The notes under the pieces were generated by a model, which worked only from the letters and a program-made list of their open reading frames with translations, did not search any database and was not told where the DNA came from. DNA of 64,000 bases from Rostratula benghalensis (Eukaryota; Chordata; Aves; Charadriiformes; Rostratulidae). Location of the stretch: assembly GCA_013399305.1 (NCBI GenBank), contig VXAI01000046.1, positions 5,087,144-5,151,143 of the forward strand. The letters are read 5' to 3'. This document shows, piece by piece, positions 1-12,140 of this stretch. The first letter of the stretch is position 1. The number at the start of each line of letters is the position of its first letter. The position numbers and the translations under genes are program-made.

Positions 1-3000
1 TGTCTCTGAAAGGGCTAGGCTTGCTGTGTGCTCCTCTGCTTCCCGATGTGTGATGGTGGAGGGGAGGGCGGGAGGAAGGTGGGCAGGGTAGAAAAATCTG
101 CTGAGAGATTTCTTCCTTCCAACAGATTAAACTCCTCTTGCAGAGCTCCTGTGCCTCTCCCCTCCCACTTGAAATTATAAATACATTTTTTTCAGTGAGT
201 TAGTGAAAAATTCAAGCTGCTTACTGTCAAGACCCCATGTTCTAACCAGGCCCTGTGAGATCTACACGTGTCAGTTGATTTAGCCTCATTGGGTCACTGT
301 GGTTGGTAAAATGTATTGAGATGCCTCCAAGATGCTAAAGAAACAGAAACAATTGCTGTTAGGCTAATTTATTGCTGTTTAGCAGAGAACAAATACATTT
401 TTAAAGGGATAATGGTGAATTAAAAATCCTATTAAGCAAATTTGCTTACCTAGTACTTACTAACAACTTGGGCTTAGATCCCACAGTGGCTTAAATGCAT
501 GTGCAACTTCACTCAAGCTTGCAAGCCCAAAGAAACCTTAAATCTCTGTGGAATGAAGTACATGGTTATTAAATGTAAAATAATTAAAAATAGACACCCC
601 CCCAACGTATTAGTCTCTTGCTTTTGGTACCAGCAGTCTGCTCCTGATTAATTTCTGCCTTTGCTTGGAAAATGAAAGTTGATGAGGTCAGTTTTACTCT
701 GTTCCCAGTCAGTGCCAAATTGGTGGCCTCAAGGCAGTGCTGGTTTTGCAGGAGCGTGGTGCTGATGCTGCTCTGATCTGTAGCACTTGACAGCAGCAGA
801 GAGAAACCCGTGCTGGCCTAAGAGATGGTGTCTGTCCTCACTGGTGGGTTGTACGTTGCCCTCTGCCTCTGGGGGTCTGTGGGTTGCGATGCTGTGCCCC
901 CAGGTACATGAGGAGGGTGTTGGCTGGTAGGATTTGGAGAGCTGGCTGCTGCTGTCCAGTGCCAAGGTGGTCTGTGCTGCCAAGGGCTGGAAATCCAGGG
1001 ACAGCCCGAAGCAGCCACAAAATATTATTCTGAAAACTCATTTTCTTGGGCTGCTGGATGGAGACAAGCAAACCTTCTTCAGATGCTTCTTAACTTGCCT
1101 TCCATGCTTTTGCAGCAGCAATAGCTCACGGGCTGTTCTGCTCCCTCCCTGCAGAATTCCCACCTCCCCTTGAACTACAAACACCCAGGTAAGGCTCCTA
1201 GAATTAGTAGAAATCGGCTTTTCTTCAAGTTCTGGTTGGTATTGTAAATCAAAGCTGGAATCTTTCTGCACTCCTGGGCCAGACTGGCATTTATTTATTT
1301 TGTTAGCTACAGTTTTTCATGTGTTGTGATGCAGGTAACGGGCAGCTTGGTAATTCCACAAGTGTCATGGAGGTGGCCTTGGCTGCGAAGGACTAGCGTG
1401 GATGAGGTGTGTTGTGACCGGGGGAAGCACCAGCAATCAGCCATGGTGCTTCCACAGAAGTATGTGCAGATGTGAGCAGTGCAAAGCCTCAGTTCATCAG
1501 CTGAATTACTGCTGGGGTCAGCAACCCTTAAGCAGAGTGCATACCAAAGTGGTTTGAGCAGGGACATGTACCTGTGGTGCTTTGTTGTGAAGATGACCTG
1601 AGAAGGTCCTATGTGGCTCCCTTGGTTACACTGATAGAGCTCTTTATGGGGCTTGCTTTTACTCTTCATTTCATCACTGGCATGGTCTGGTTGTAAAACA
1701 CAGCTCCTGATAGCTCTACCAGCTGTGCAAGCAACTCGTGAGCTGTGGTGTGAGGGCAGGAATTTGCTGCTGGAGGTGCTGGGATGAAGAGTGGTGGTTG
1801 TTGGGGGGAGTTTTAGCAGGCTTTGTGTAGCCAGAATTGGTATGCTCTGGACCTGTGCCCTGTGGCTTCTACTGCACGGCTGGCAAGAGCTGACATCTGC
1901 TGAGATCCAGCTTTTGGGTGAGCTCTGGCCTAAAAAGGAGATGTGTAGAGCCATCTTTATTCCCATTGCTTGGAAAATGCAATTGTGGGGGCAGTGCAAA
2001 TAAACCTCTCACCTAAAAGAGCTGTTTAGCACAGGGCTGGGTTCTCGCTGTGGTCACCAGCGCTCTGCTTTTTCCACCCAAGCCTCGTCCCTTGCAGATC
2101 TCGGTGCTTGCTGGAGTCTTCTCTCTCCTGATCTTGCTGAACGTGTGGCAATCCAAGTGACAGTCTGCAGCAAGGTCTGCCCTGCCCACACAGCGTGGGG
2201 AGAGGGGACCGGGCCCCTAAGACTGGTCGCTACTAGCTCTTCATTAGCAGTTGACTTGCTGAGGAAGGCCCCCGGGGAGGCTGGAGGCAATTCTTGCTCC
2301 AGGCACCCACTGGTTTGTGCCTGCTCTGTCCATATTTCAATTTTGAGATGTTAGTGAGTCCTGTGCATGTTCTTGTTGGAGGTGACATGTGCTATAATTC
2401 CTGTAGCAAAAAATATACTTGTGAACGTGTTCCTTGGGAAAAGCGGTGAGTTCAGATGACGGCTTTCAGAACTCTTTCCTCACTATTTGTACGATGACTT
2501 CTATTTATGTGAAAGTACAGCTTCTGTAAGCACCCTAAATTTGAGCTGAATTTGATAACGAGGGTTTTTTTCAGCTGAGATGAAATTTTGATAGTCAAAA
2601 CACTTTGTTTCGGATGTATGAAGCAGTTTTAAATTACTCTTTTTGAGCAAATTTCCCTGGAACTAATCCTTTATCTTAGATATGAAATACTTGAGACCAG
2701 CACTTGGATGCTTTGATAGAGAAACAATGCTTTTCAGTTGGGGCTGGCCTTAAAGTGATTTTTTGGGAAGGGAACTGGGCTCATTCAGCAGTCCAGGATT
2801 CATACAGCCATGCCAGCATCTTGCTTAGGTGCCAGCTGGTCATTGCCTTCCAACTCAACAGCAGTGGTTGTCCAGACAAAGAAAAGAAACCGCGTGAAGT
2901 GACCCATTGCAGAGCCTGATTACTGAAAAACGGGGGTATTGGCCCCAGGTTCTGTGATGTGATTGTTACCAAACTGCAAGGATGCGAGCTGACCCTCATG

Positions 3001-4189
3001 GCTGTGATCCGTCTGACTGCACCTTAGATCGTGATGCCCTGTGATTGAATTTGATAAAAACCAAACCAGGAGATATTTTGATGTAAAAGTAACACCTTCC
3101 TACGAAAAGGGCCGCCTCCTTCTATTTTTAGCCTGCAACAGTGCTGTCGCAAGCCGCTCTGTGACTTGCGGCGCGCTTTTGTTGTGCTAGATCCACTGGG
3201 CAAATATTCTTCAAAGGAAGGCTTTTTCTTTTCTTCCACAGGCAGGTGCTAGCCTCCGTTTGCGGGAGAGCAAAGGGGACCCTTACGGGGAAAGCACCTC
3301 TTGGTCTATCGGCGTCCTCTCCTCCTCAGGCTGGCGGGGTAGGTTGTTCTTTGGGACACAGGAGCTGGGTAGACGTGAGTCATGCCTTGCCCTTGTCATT
3401 CCCTTGTTTCCTGAGCCGGCCTCGCTCATCTTTCTGAGCACAGGATGTGGCTGGCTTTATTTGGAATGTTACAAGCATCCCTGTCTGAGTTAATTGACCA
3501 AGACAAATTTTGTTAAAAAACCTTGACATTAATAATGAGAAATAAGAGCTGGGAGGTAAAACACATGCTCTCTAGACATGCATTAGCAGCACCCCCACCT
3601 TTCCAGACTCCTCCTGAGGTAGTATGGCAGAGAGCTTAGGTCAGTTAGTTTTAAAATTAACTTCTAGTCCTTAAGGCAGCCTTTAAATAGAGTATTTGAG
3701 CTGTGACTATCACTAGTCTTTTTAGGCTGTATAAGGGTGGGAGTCAAGGAAGGATGGAAGAGGAAGGACCTAGGGAAATTGTAACTGCTGCTGGCTGGTC
3801 TTGTTGACTGATCCTGGGCAAATCCTTCATTTCAAGCCCCCAGACCCTGCAAACTGAGCTGAGATGATGCACTAATTAGCACCAAAATGGGGATACTCGT
3901 CACCTCCAGGGGACAGTTTCCACGTGCTGCTGGGCTGTGATAATGTAATCTAAAGGGACGTTATTCCTGCTCCTCTCACCTTGGGCACCCATCCGCTGAT
4001 GTAGCTGTGTAGAAGGCTTGGCCTTTGTAGGTGAAGGGACTGGCTGATGTTGCTTTGGGCACCAAACCTGCACTGAGAAGTTGCATCAATCCTTTTGCTG
4101 AGGCGCAGAGCAGTTCCTTTCCCTTGGAGCAAGGGGTGGAGCCCAGGAGATACACAGGTTCCTTGTTATAAAGGCGAGAGATAAGGGGG

Positions 4190-4256
4190 GGAAATAGATT
4201 TTAAAAAAAAGAGGGGGGGGGGGGAAAAAAAACAAACCCCCCAAAAAACCCCATGA
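4190..4256. repeat. Low-complexity A/G/C homopolymer patch
   Basis: Consecutive runs of A, G (about 13), A and C make up this stretch. There is no recognisable element around it. Such runs often carry sequencing-length errors. Confidence 0.85.
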
Positions 4257-7200
4257 GACTCTCTCCAAGCCTGGTAAACCAGGTGAGGCTCCTGAAAAAG
4301 CACCTGCTTCTTGGCTGGTGTAGAGATGTGACATTCTAAGCTGCAGTGACCGTCTTTCCCAGGTCAAAGCATGGCAACGTTCATGTGCCTCTTAATTTTC
4401 CCTTCACTGTCCTTTGGGAAGAGTCTCCAACAGGGCTATGGCTGCTGTAGCATGAATCACATATTTCTCCAAAGAGGCAAAGTGATCCCTGTTTGCTTCT
4501 TCCAGTCCCAGGTAGAAATCTTGTGTTGAAATGATGCTCCTGGGAGCATCAGGCCAGTACTAAAAGGAATATCTTCATTTGCTTCTGGACACAGAAGCAG
4601 AAGCTTGATGTTTGGGATGGCTCCCATCCAAAGCCACGGTGCTGTCCTGGTGTCTCTCAGGACGCTGTGCTCCCTTGCCTTCCCCCGGGCGACGTGGGCC
4701 TTGCAGGTGATCCATCAGCCTGCATCTTTTCCGAGGTGGCAGGACTGCAGCCGTACATCTCTGATCGATCCCGCCCAACCTTGACATGGAATCAGTCACT
4801 CGTAGCCAGCTCATTACCGCTGGCTAACCGTTTGCCTGCAGCAGCCCCTTAACAGCCTCTCCCGGCTGCTGCCGAGTCACAACAGGAGTGTTTAGCAGTC
4901 TTATTTACATGCAGCATTTCACCACTCCCTCCTTCCCCTTGCTCGCAGCTTGCCATCTGCTCAGGAACCTCAGAGGAGGCAAGGTTGTGAAGCAGGGACG
5001 GGAGCATCGTGCCTGTGTGTTGTCTCTATGGTGACTGAGTACCCTTCCTCCTGGAGGCTGGGGGACCTGGTCCCAGGTCTGCCCGTTTTAGGCCTTGTCT
5101 GCTAAAAACTTTTTTTTTTTTCCAGGAGATTTTGGCATTGTGCTTTGCTTTTATTCTGGCTTCGAAGCTGATTTTTAGTTACAGCAATTTTTAATCCACT
5201 GTGTGTTTTGGTCTCCTCAACTGTATTCACACTCTCCAAGGGATGGGGAAGAAGGCTCAGATGCTCTTCCTAGAGAGCAGCTTTAAATTGGCAATTTATT
5301 ATTTATAAATTGGGGGGTGGATGAAGTCTGGGAATGAAGTTCCTGCGAGTCTATTAGCTGGGCAGGTTGTGCCCTGTGTCACTGCAAAGTCGCTTTCCTT
5401 TATATCAGCAGCAAAGTCTTAGACTTGACTCCTGACCTTGGTCATGAGCTGTTAATGATCTCTGAAGGAAGAAATACACTGACACATGCACATTAGGGGA
5501 TATTTGGTACATCTGCTAGCATGCTGCTGATTTACATGAACAAACTCAGAGTACAAGTTTTATTTTAATGGCTTTTACTTAAACTGAAGGCCAAGTTTCA
5601 ACCTTGGCCTCTGGTTTTCATGAGAGGAAACAATTTCACCCTGGGGAGGGAGGATGTAGGTGATGGTGAGAAATGATGCGTGTGTGCTGGCAACAGGGTT
5701 GGAGAAGCAGCTGGAAAGGAACGGTGGGGAATGGGAAAAGGGAGCATCAGCCCTGGAAATGGTGGAAAGTGGCATTTGAGACAAGTGGTGTTGGTTATGT
5801 GGCACTACCAGGGACCTTTCCTCTTCTTGCTGAGGTGACTCTCCTCTTCCTCCTCATGTGGCTTCTCACAAGGCAGTGTCAAAGGCCTAGACAATGGAGC
5901 GTTGTGGCAGGAGCGCTGGGCAGAGCAGAACCTGTGTGTTTGCTGCCTGTTGTGATGTGTGTGATGTGGTACAGGAACCCCCTGCTCTGGCACTGCAAAT
6001 GCACAGAGCCAAGAGGCAGTCCTGCCCTCAAACTCCCAGCATCAGTGGTGGGGGTCAAGCTGATGTATACGCCATCCCCGCTGAATAAAAGTGATACTTC
6101 TGTGACTCTTAACTAGTTCACTAAATTACTTCAGGTGATTATCCTGTTTCTTTTCTGATGAGGGAAAGTGTTATATAAATCCATTGAAGGCAAGATATTA
6201 GGTGTTCTTAGACATTTGGGGAGGAACTAGCAGTGCCGCTGAATGGTGTTAAAGGTATCTTCAGTCTGATATTGAAGATGGGAAGGCCTGGTCCAGGAAG
6301 CTGTGGGTGAGGAATGTTTCCTGATCTTGTGTCTAGGACCACCATCTTAAGGCCTTGGTTTGTTTTCAGTGGTGAGAAAGAAATGGTTGCTTTAATTTCC
6401 TTTTTCCACTGCAAGGAGTGTTTTTTGAGCATTGAGGTGCACTGTCCACGGCGTTCAATGCCAGGGAGGGAAAGGCCCTTTGGCTAGAGGCTGAGCTTGG
6501 TGGAGATTTGAAACTGCAGGATGTTACACAACTAAATGTTAGCAGGATCTGTGGCCAAGCAGCTGGCAGAATTTGGGAGCTTGACCCCCAAAAAGGATCA
6601 TAAGCAGACACCTGAAAGCTGTCAGTCCCTCATAGAGTGGGACAGTCCTTACCATCAGCACATCTGCACTGCGCTCTGCGTGCGGGCCACGGGCAAGGGG
6701 CACCTCACTCAGTGAACTGAGGTTTTTGTGCCGGTGCTTTTCCATGGGCAGGCGGACACGGTGTTCCTGGGAAAGCTGGGTCTCTTGGCACATTTGACAG
6801 GACGCTACCAGCCTCTCAGGGTAGGGCTAAACCTTACTGCTTGTCTTACTCCTGAGACCAGCCTTGTGCAGGCTGTCTGCTCCCTCAGCTGCAGCCACAG
6901 CCTGCCTCAACAGACCCTGTGAAGTTATTAATGCTCCCACCAAGGGAGAGGCTGCAGCATGGAGCTGCCCAGTGTTAGCTGATAGGATTACAGAGGAGGA
7001 TTACGGAGGAGAGACTCTGAATGCTGAAATCACAGGAGCATTTCAGTTGTCATTTGTGCTTCCTACCATGGCAGTCATTGAAGTATGAGGCATGGTCGTG
7101 GGAGATCAGGCTCAGCACAGTGTCGTGCACCTGCCTGGGTCTTCTTCTGATGCTTGTCTTCCATACCCTGAAGGAGCATGGCTCTTCCAGTTCATCTGGG

Positions 7201-8019
7201 GCTCTGTCCTCACATCAGTTGCTAACGAAGAAGAATTTTGTGTTTCAGGGTAAGTTTTTTAGGCCTCTGAGGACTTTGTGCTATGTTCTCTTGAGTACAA
7301 ATGTAGGTCTAGAGACTTGGAAGTCAAAGACAGCCCGATATGGCTTTGTAAACCAACTTACATGCAGCAAAGACTGTCTGCAGTGCAACTGAAGTTATTT
7401 ATTGTAAGTCTTTCTTAAAAGCTTGCCCCTCTCCTCTAAGTTGGAATCAGACAGCAGATTCATTTTCTTTTATGTGAGAAAATTTGGAGCTTCTCTGTGG
7501 GGCAAGGTAAAATAGGTCATCTTGACTTGTTACATAATTTTCTGGATTTAGTTTCCCTTGGAAAAGTTGTTAGGAAAATGAAACACACCTCCTTGGCTGG
7601 ATAGATGGCATGAAGATGAGGGAGCTGGGCTGGGTGGAGAGAAGGCCAGGCTAGCAAATTGTCTTGCGTCCTAGTAGGCCAGTTGAAGGCTCTGGGAATA
7701 CCAACAACGTGGTTAGTGGTCATACATACATATATATATAAATAATATTCCAGAGTTAGAATGGAACAACAAAGTTGTTAGGCTCCTAATCTTTGTGGTC
7801 ACAGAACCGGAAGATGGTACATCTTCCCTGCAGACTGGATGCTCTGAGTGAGTGGGGCTACACCAGCGTAGGTAAGGTAGCACTGGGGGACAGCCTTCAT
7901 CCCCTGTCTGAGGCTGGGAGGACCTGTGCAGTGCTAGTGGTGCAGGGTGATCTGTGACATCAAGGTCTGAGCAACTGTCCAGTCCATCTCCTTCCTTCTC
8001 AGCCAGACCTCAGCCCCCT

Positions 8020-8180
8020 CCACTGCAGTCATCCAGATGCAGTCAATCTGGCACTTTCAAATATTTATGAATCATTGATGATTTTTTTGAAGTTAGAAGT
8101 TGTAGCTTTCATGGAATTTGGTCTGATTAGCTGGAAAGTCAATATATTTCACTGTACGGTGTCTGAGCTGCACTAATTCC
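8020..8180. promoter_or_regulatory. Candidate regulatory island in the 3' flank
   Basis: AT-rich unique block with AAATATTTATGAATCATTG, TGATTAGCTGG and GTCAATATATTTC. No repeat or frame explains it. Weak call. Confidence 0.25.
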
Positions 8181-9668
8181 AGCCCAGGCAGCAGCAATAA
8201 CAGCACTGCAGTGCTAATGGCTCTCTGCCTGCAACGCCTGGCATTTAGGTAGTCTGGGATGAGCTTGGAGCATGTGGAGGAGCCTTAGAGAGACAATAAT
8301 AAAGCAGTACAGCTCATGGTGAAAATTGGCAGAGGCAGGTAAAGAAAAGGCCTACAGCAATGTTTGGGAATCTGCAAGATGAGGCGTTGAGGCTGCCTTT
8401 CTTGATAAGTTGTCTCTTCCTGCGCATCCAAACAAGGGGATTACTTTTTACCGCAACTCCCATTAACTTGTCTTAAAAGAATAAAGCACCTTCAGCAGCG
8501 TGAATCAGAACCCCATGGGATCAGACCTTTATTCTTTTCATCTGATGCAAATAGGGAATTGATAGGTGAGCAAAGTTATCCTTGTCTTTGCAGTTGAGGG
8601 AGCTAAGCCATAGGGGAATTGTATGAGCTCAGCAGAGGCACAAGCACCATCTCTTTCTTTCTGTCGCTTCATGCCACGATAGTCATTGCTTGGAGTGGAG
8701 ACCCCACCTCTCCCATTCATATTTGGTTCCTGGGACAGTTTATTTGGAAGAGGACAGACATTACAGACAACTTCCATGCTAATTTGCTGAACAGGCTGAC
8801 TGAGAGCTTGCAAGCTCTCCCACCGTAGGGCAGGCTGTAGACAGCTTCCTGTGCTCTGAGGTTAACCATCTGAGCATCTCCAAGACATGCATTGCACTGA
8901 ATGTGCCTGCACCTCTCAGGGCCTGGACAATTTGGTGTCATCCCAGGGGTCAAGTGCCTGCAGTGGAAAGTGTTGTTCTAGGGTATTTCCTTTGAATCCA
9001 CATGTGGTGTATTCCTGTCAGACCAGGTAGCCCAAAGAAACCCGGTTTGCAGCAGGAAGTGTTTATGATAACCTCTGCTCCCTGGGCAGAGACAGCTCAA
9101 TGGGGGCTGAGAAGGTTGTCTGCTCTGTGTGGATGAGCTCAGCCTTTGTGAGGCACCACAGAGCTCTGCCATGATCAAATGTGGCATGTCCAGGACTTCG
9201 TCGTGGAAGGCAGCCTTAGCTCCGTTGATGAGGCTGCAGGGACAGGGGGGCCAGCCGGGGCCTTGAGCCGGGTTTCCCCTTGATCTCTCCATCAGGAGCT
9301 GTGAGACAGGGGCCTGGTGAGGTCGTGATAATGGGATTACAGAGCACTCAGGGAGACAGAGACTATTTCAGCTAGAGCTGCTTGCGTGTTACAGGGTTGT
9401 CATATTGCTGTGGTCTAGCTGAGAGGTGATGAAAGGCATGAATAACTGTGGCTGTGGCACGGTTCTCAGTCTGGGATGAGCTGAGATCCTGGCATTAATA
9501 GTGAGGATCACAGGTACTCTGACATGGCAGCTTTAAAGACAGCAAGGGATGCAAGGAAGCATAAGCTAAAGAACTGAACTGACTGTGCCAGCAGCACCAC
9601 TAACCTCTGGCTTCCAGCGCTCAAAGTGCAATTTTTGTGGTGAATTTGCATAGCTTGTAGCTTCCATT

Positions 9669-9702
9669 CACCTCCCAGTGTGGTCCACCTCCCAGTGTGG
9701 TC
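9669..9702. repeat. Exact 17-bp tandem duplication
   Basis: The 17-base unit CACCTCCCAGTGTGGTC occurs twice head to tail with no mismatch, so it is a recent slippage event or local duplication. No gene is nearby. Confidence 0.9.
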
Positions 9703-11649
9703 CCTTAGTTGTGAGCTGATCTGGCCTAAGTTCTAGGATACCCTTGTGGCAGTGGCATGTGTGTGAATGACAGAAGAAACGACAATCCCATTTCAAACTT
9801 CATAGGCTTTTTGGCAGTGTTAAGTGTGCAGTAATGATGCCCGAGCTCTTCTGAAGGAGGAAATGCAATGGCAGGCTGCAGAGCCTCACCTGAGGGCTCC
9901 GAGGTTGTCAGATGCTGTGAGGTTTGAGGAGCATGTAGAGATGTACACGCATAGCCTGTCCCTCAGGAGAGAAACTGCAATAAGTACCAGTGAGAGAGAT
10001 CCTCACAGATTTATGCTGATCATAGAGGTGCTAATGCCTCGCTTTTATGGCTTGATCTTGCTCCTCTCGCTTGTGATTGCTAATAAATACAAGCCAGTAC
10101 ATCTTCTGCTTTGGCTCTTCCTGTGACATTTCTTTAAACTTGGTGAAGTTGCTGATGCATAGGTAGTCTTGCCCCTCACCATGAAGAGACCTGCCCTGGG
10201 ATGGCCCCGAGTCTCGCTGTGATTTCTGCTGCAACGCTTTATTTCTGACTTTATTCAGGAGGGATAAGGCTGCATTCAATCATGCTCCACAGGGTGCTAA
10301 AAGCTCGTGGTCTGGGTGATGCTCTGTGTAATCTGCCTCGTCGATACCCATCGCTCACATGCACAGCACTGAAGAGGCTTTTGCCAGCTGACTGGGTACA
10401 ATGCTGACTTTCCTCCCCTAGCCCAGCAATTCTGCTTTCATTTCAAGTGTTGTCCTGCCATTCTGGGTTTTTGGAGCACGTGGCAAAGACTTATTTTATT
10501 CATGCCCAGGAGATGTACACACAGGAAGCATTGGTACAAGGATTTCCTCATTACATACAAGGGAAGTATCTTCCTACAAAGGCAGCTGTGGGGGGCATTA
10601 TCATCTAGTCCTGTCTTAGCTGTTGGATCATGTTCCCATTAGTCACCTCCATAGGAGCCAAATCAATCCATTGCTACTTTGCAGTCTTCCCTGCAATTGA
10701 CTGTGATAAACAACTCCTTTAAGGCAAAGAAATGTCAATGATTTGGAAACTCTGCTTTCTTATTCTGGCAGTTAATGAACTTACTGGGAACATCGGAGCT
10801 CCTGGGGCTGCAAGGTCCAGTTCCCTACCAGCTCACACCGAATGCATGGTCAGAGGGGAAAGCCCGAAGGTTGGCTGCAAGTGTCTCTCCCCTGAAGGCT
10901 GGAAGTGTAGCTCTTTGCAGGGGCCTGGCCATGGCTTTCCACAGGCGGTGCCATTTCTGGGTGTGCTGGCTCACTGGTTTTGCCTTTGGGCTTTGTTTGC
11001 CTTCAGAGCCAAACCCAACCGGTGATGAGAAGTCCTTCTCTTGCAGAGACTACAGGCTAAAATGGTGTGAGGTGTAGCAGGGGAAGAGGAAGATTGTTTG
11101 ACAGCAGAGTCAGGTGCAGTTGGTTACGGGAAGGGCTTGAGAAGGCAGTTGGGACAACTTTATGAAACATGTATGGTGTGCACAGCAGTCAGATCTTGTG
11201 TGTGCTTGGCTGTCATCATTAGCATGACGTGCTGCTGGCGCAGGAGCGCCTTCCCTGCTGAAGCAGCTCTCAGAAGAGGCAGTGAATGTGCCAGTTGCAA
11301 TGAGGTGACAGTGATGCAGCAGATAAAGAGCCACCTGGGAGGTGGAATTTGTGTTTTCTGATACTGGTCAGGGCCCTTTGAGCTTGGAAGTGATTCTGTT
11401 TGCAAGCAGTTCGGGAAGGGTTGCCCTGGGCACGTGCCTGCCTAACACAACACGCTGCTAGTCTGTCTTGGATCCTAGACACTACTGTCACAGGGGCAAG
11501 AACAAGAGGCTTCCAGACCCCTTGCAGCATCAGTAGTCCTTGACACGCAAGATTAGTGGAGCAATAGGGCCTGAAAAATTGTTCTTTGTATTTGGACACT
11601 GGTTCTTGGACAGATGACTATTCCTGCCTGAGAAAAACCTGGCCCTGGT

Positions 11650-12140
11650 ATCTTCCTGCGAAAAAAAAAAAAGGGATGATTTCTTGACATAACAAGATCT
11701 TCTAATCCTGTCTTCTAAAAGTACCTGCTGTTATTGCCACCTTTGTGCCACCTGCAAATTTAGTAACTTTCCTTTCTCTCCATCATCCAGGTCAGTAGCG
11801 AAAAGTCCTGAAGAGAGCCAGTATGTGACAGGCTCCTACAAAATCCCATTTGTGGATGTCTTCTTCCTTTGTGGCAGAGGAGACCACTACCACCTGCCCT
11901 CTGCGTATGGCTGCCAGCAGTTTTAGACCTGCCTGAGTTTCTCTTAAGACCCCATTCCCCTTGCTTACGGGAACGGCAGGCAAGGCAGTGCCAGAAGCCT
12001 TACTAAAGCTGAGATGTTCGACAGGTAGTGCTCTCTGCTGAAAGCCTGTTATGCTGTTATAGGAGGAAGATAGATTGGCTTGATGTGATTTGCTCTTGAC
12101 AAATCCATAGTGGCTGCAACTCATCTCCTTGTTATCTCAT
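11650..12140 (-). mobile_element. Ancient CR1-like LINE fragment, antisense
   Basis: Several blocks match, in order, the reverse complement of the CR1 ORF2 C-terminal region: CACCTGCAAATTTAGTAA, CATCATCCAGGTCAGTAGCG, GAAGCCTTACTAAAGCTGAG and CTTGACAAATCCATAGTGGC. Spacing follows the element but similarity is low and no frame is open, so it is an old insertion. It could be another member of the CR1/L3 clade. Its limits are approximate. Confidence 0.6.

Larger units (their letters stand above)
1..11640. other. Gene-free flank, no exon supported
   Basis: Unique non-coding sequence of ordinary vertebrate composition, AT-rich at 160-680 and 2380-2700. Open frames here are short, overlap each other on both strands and show no domains. 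An exon-like 34-base segment flanked by splice consensus at 1155-1188 is discussed as a finding. Minor items are a small TA-rich run at 7725-7745, the 17-bp duplication at 9669 and the homopolymer patch at 4190. Nothing else is recognised. Confidence 0.7.
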
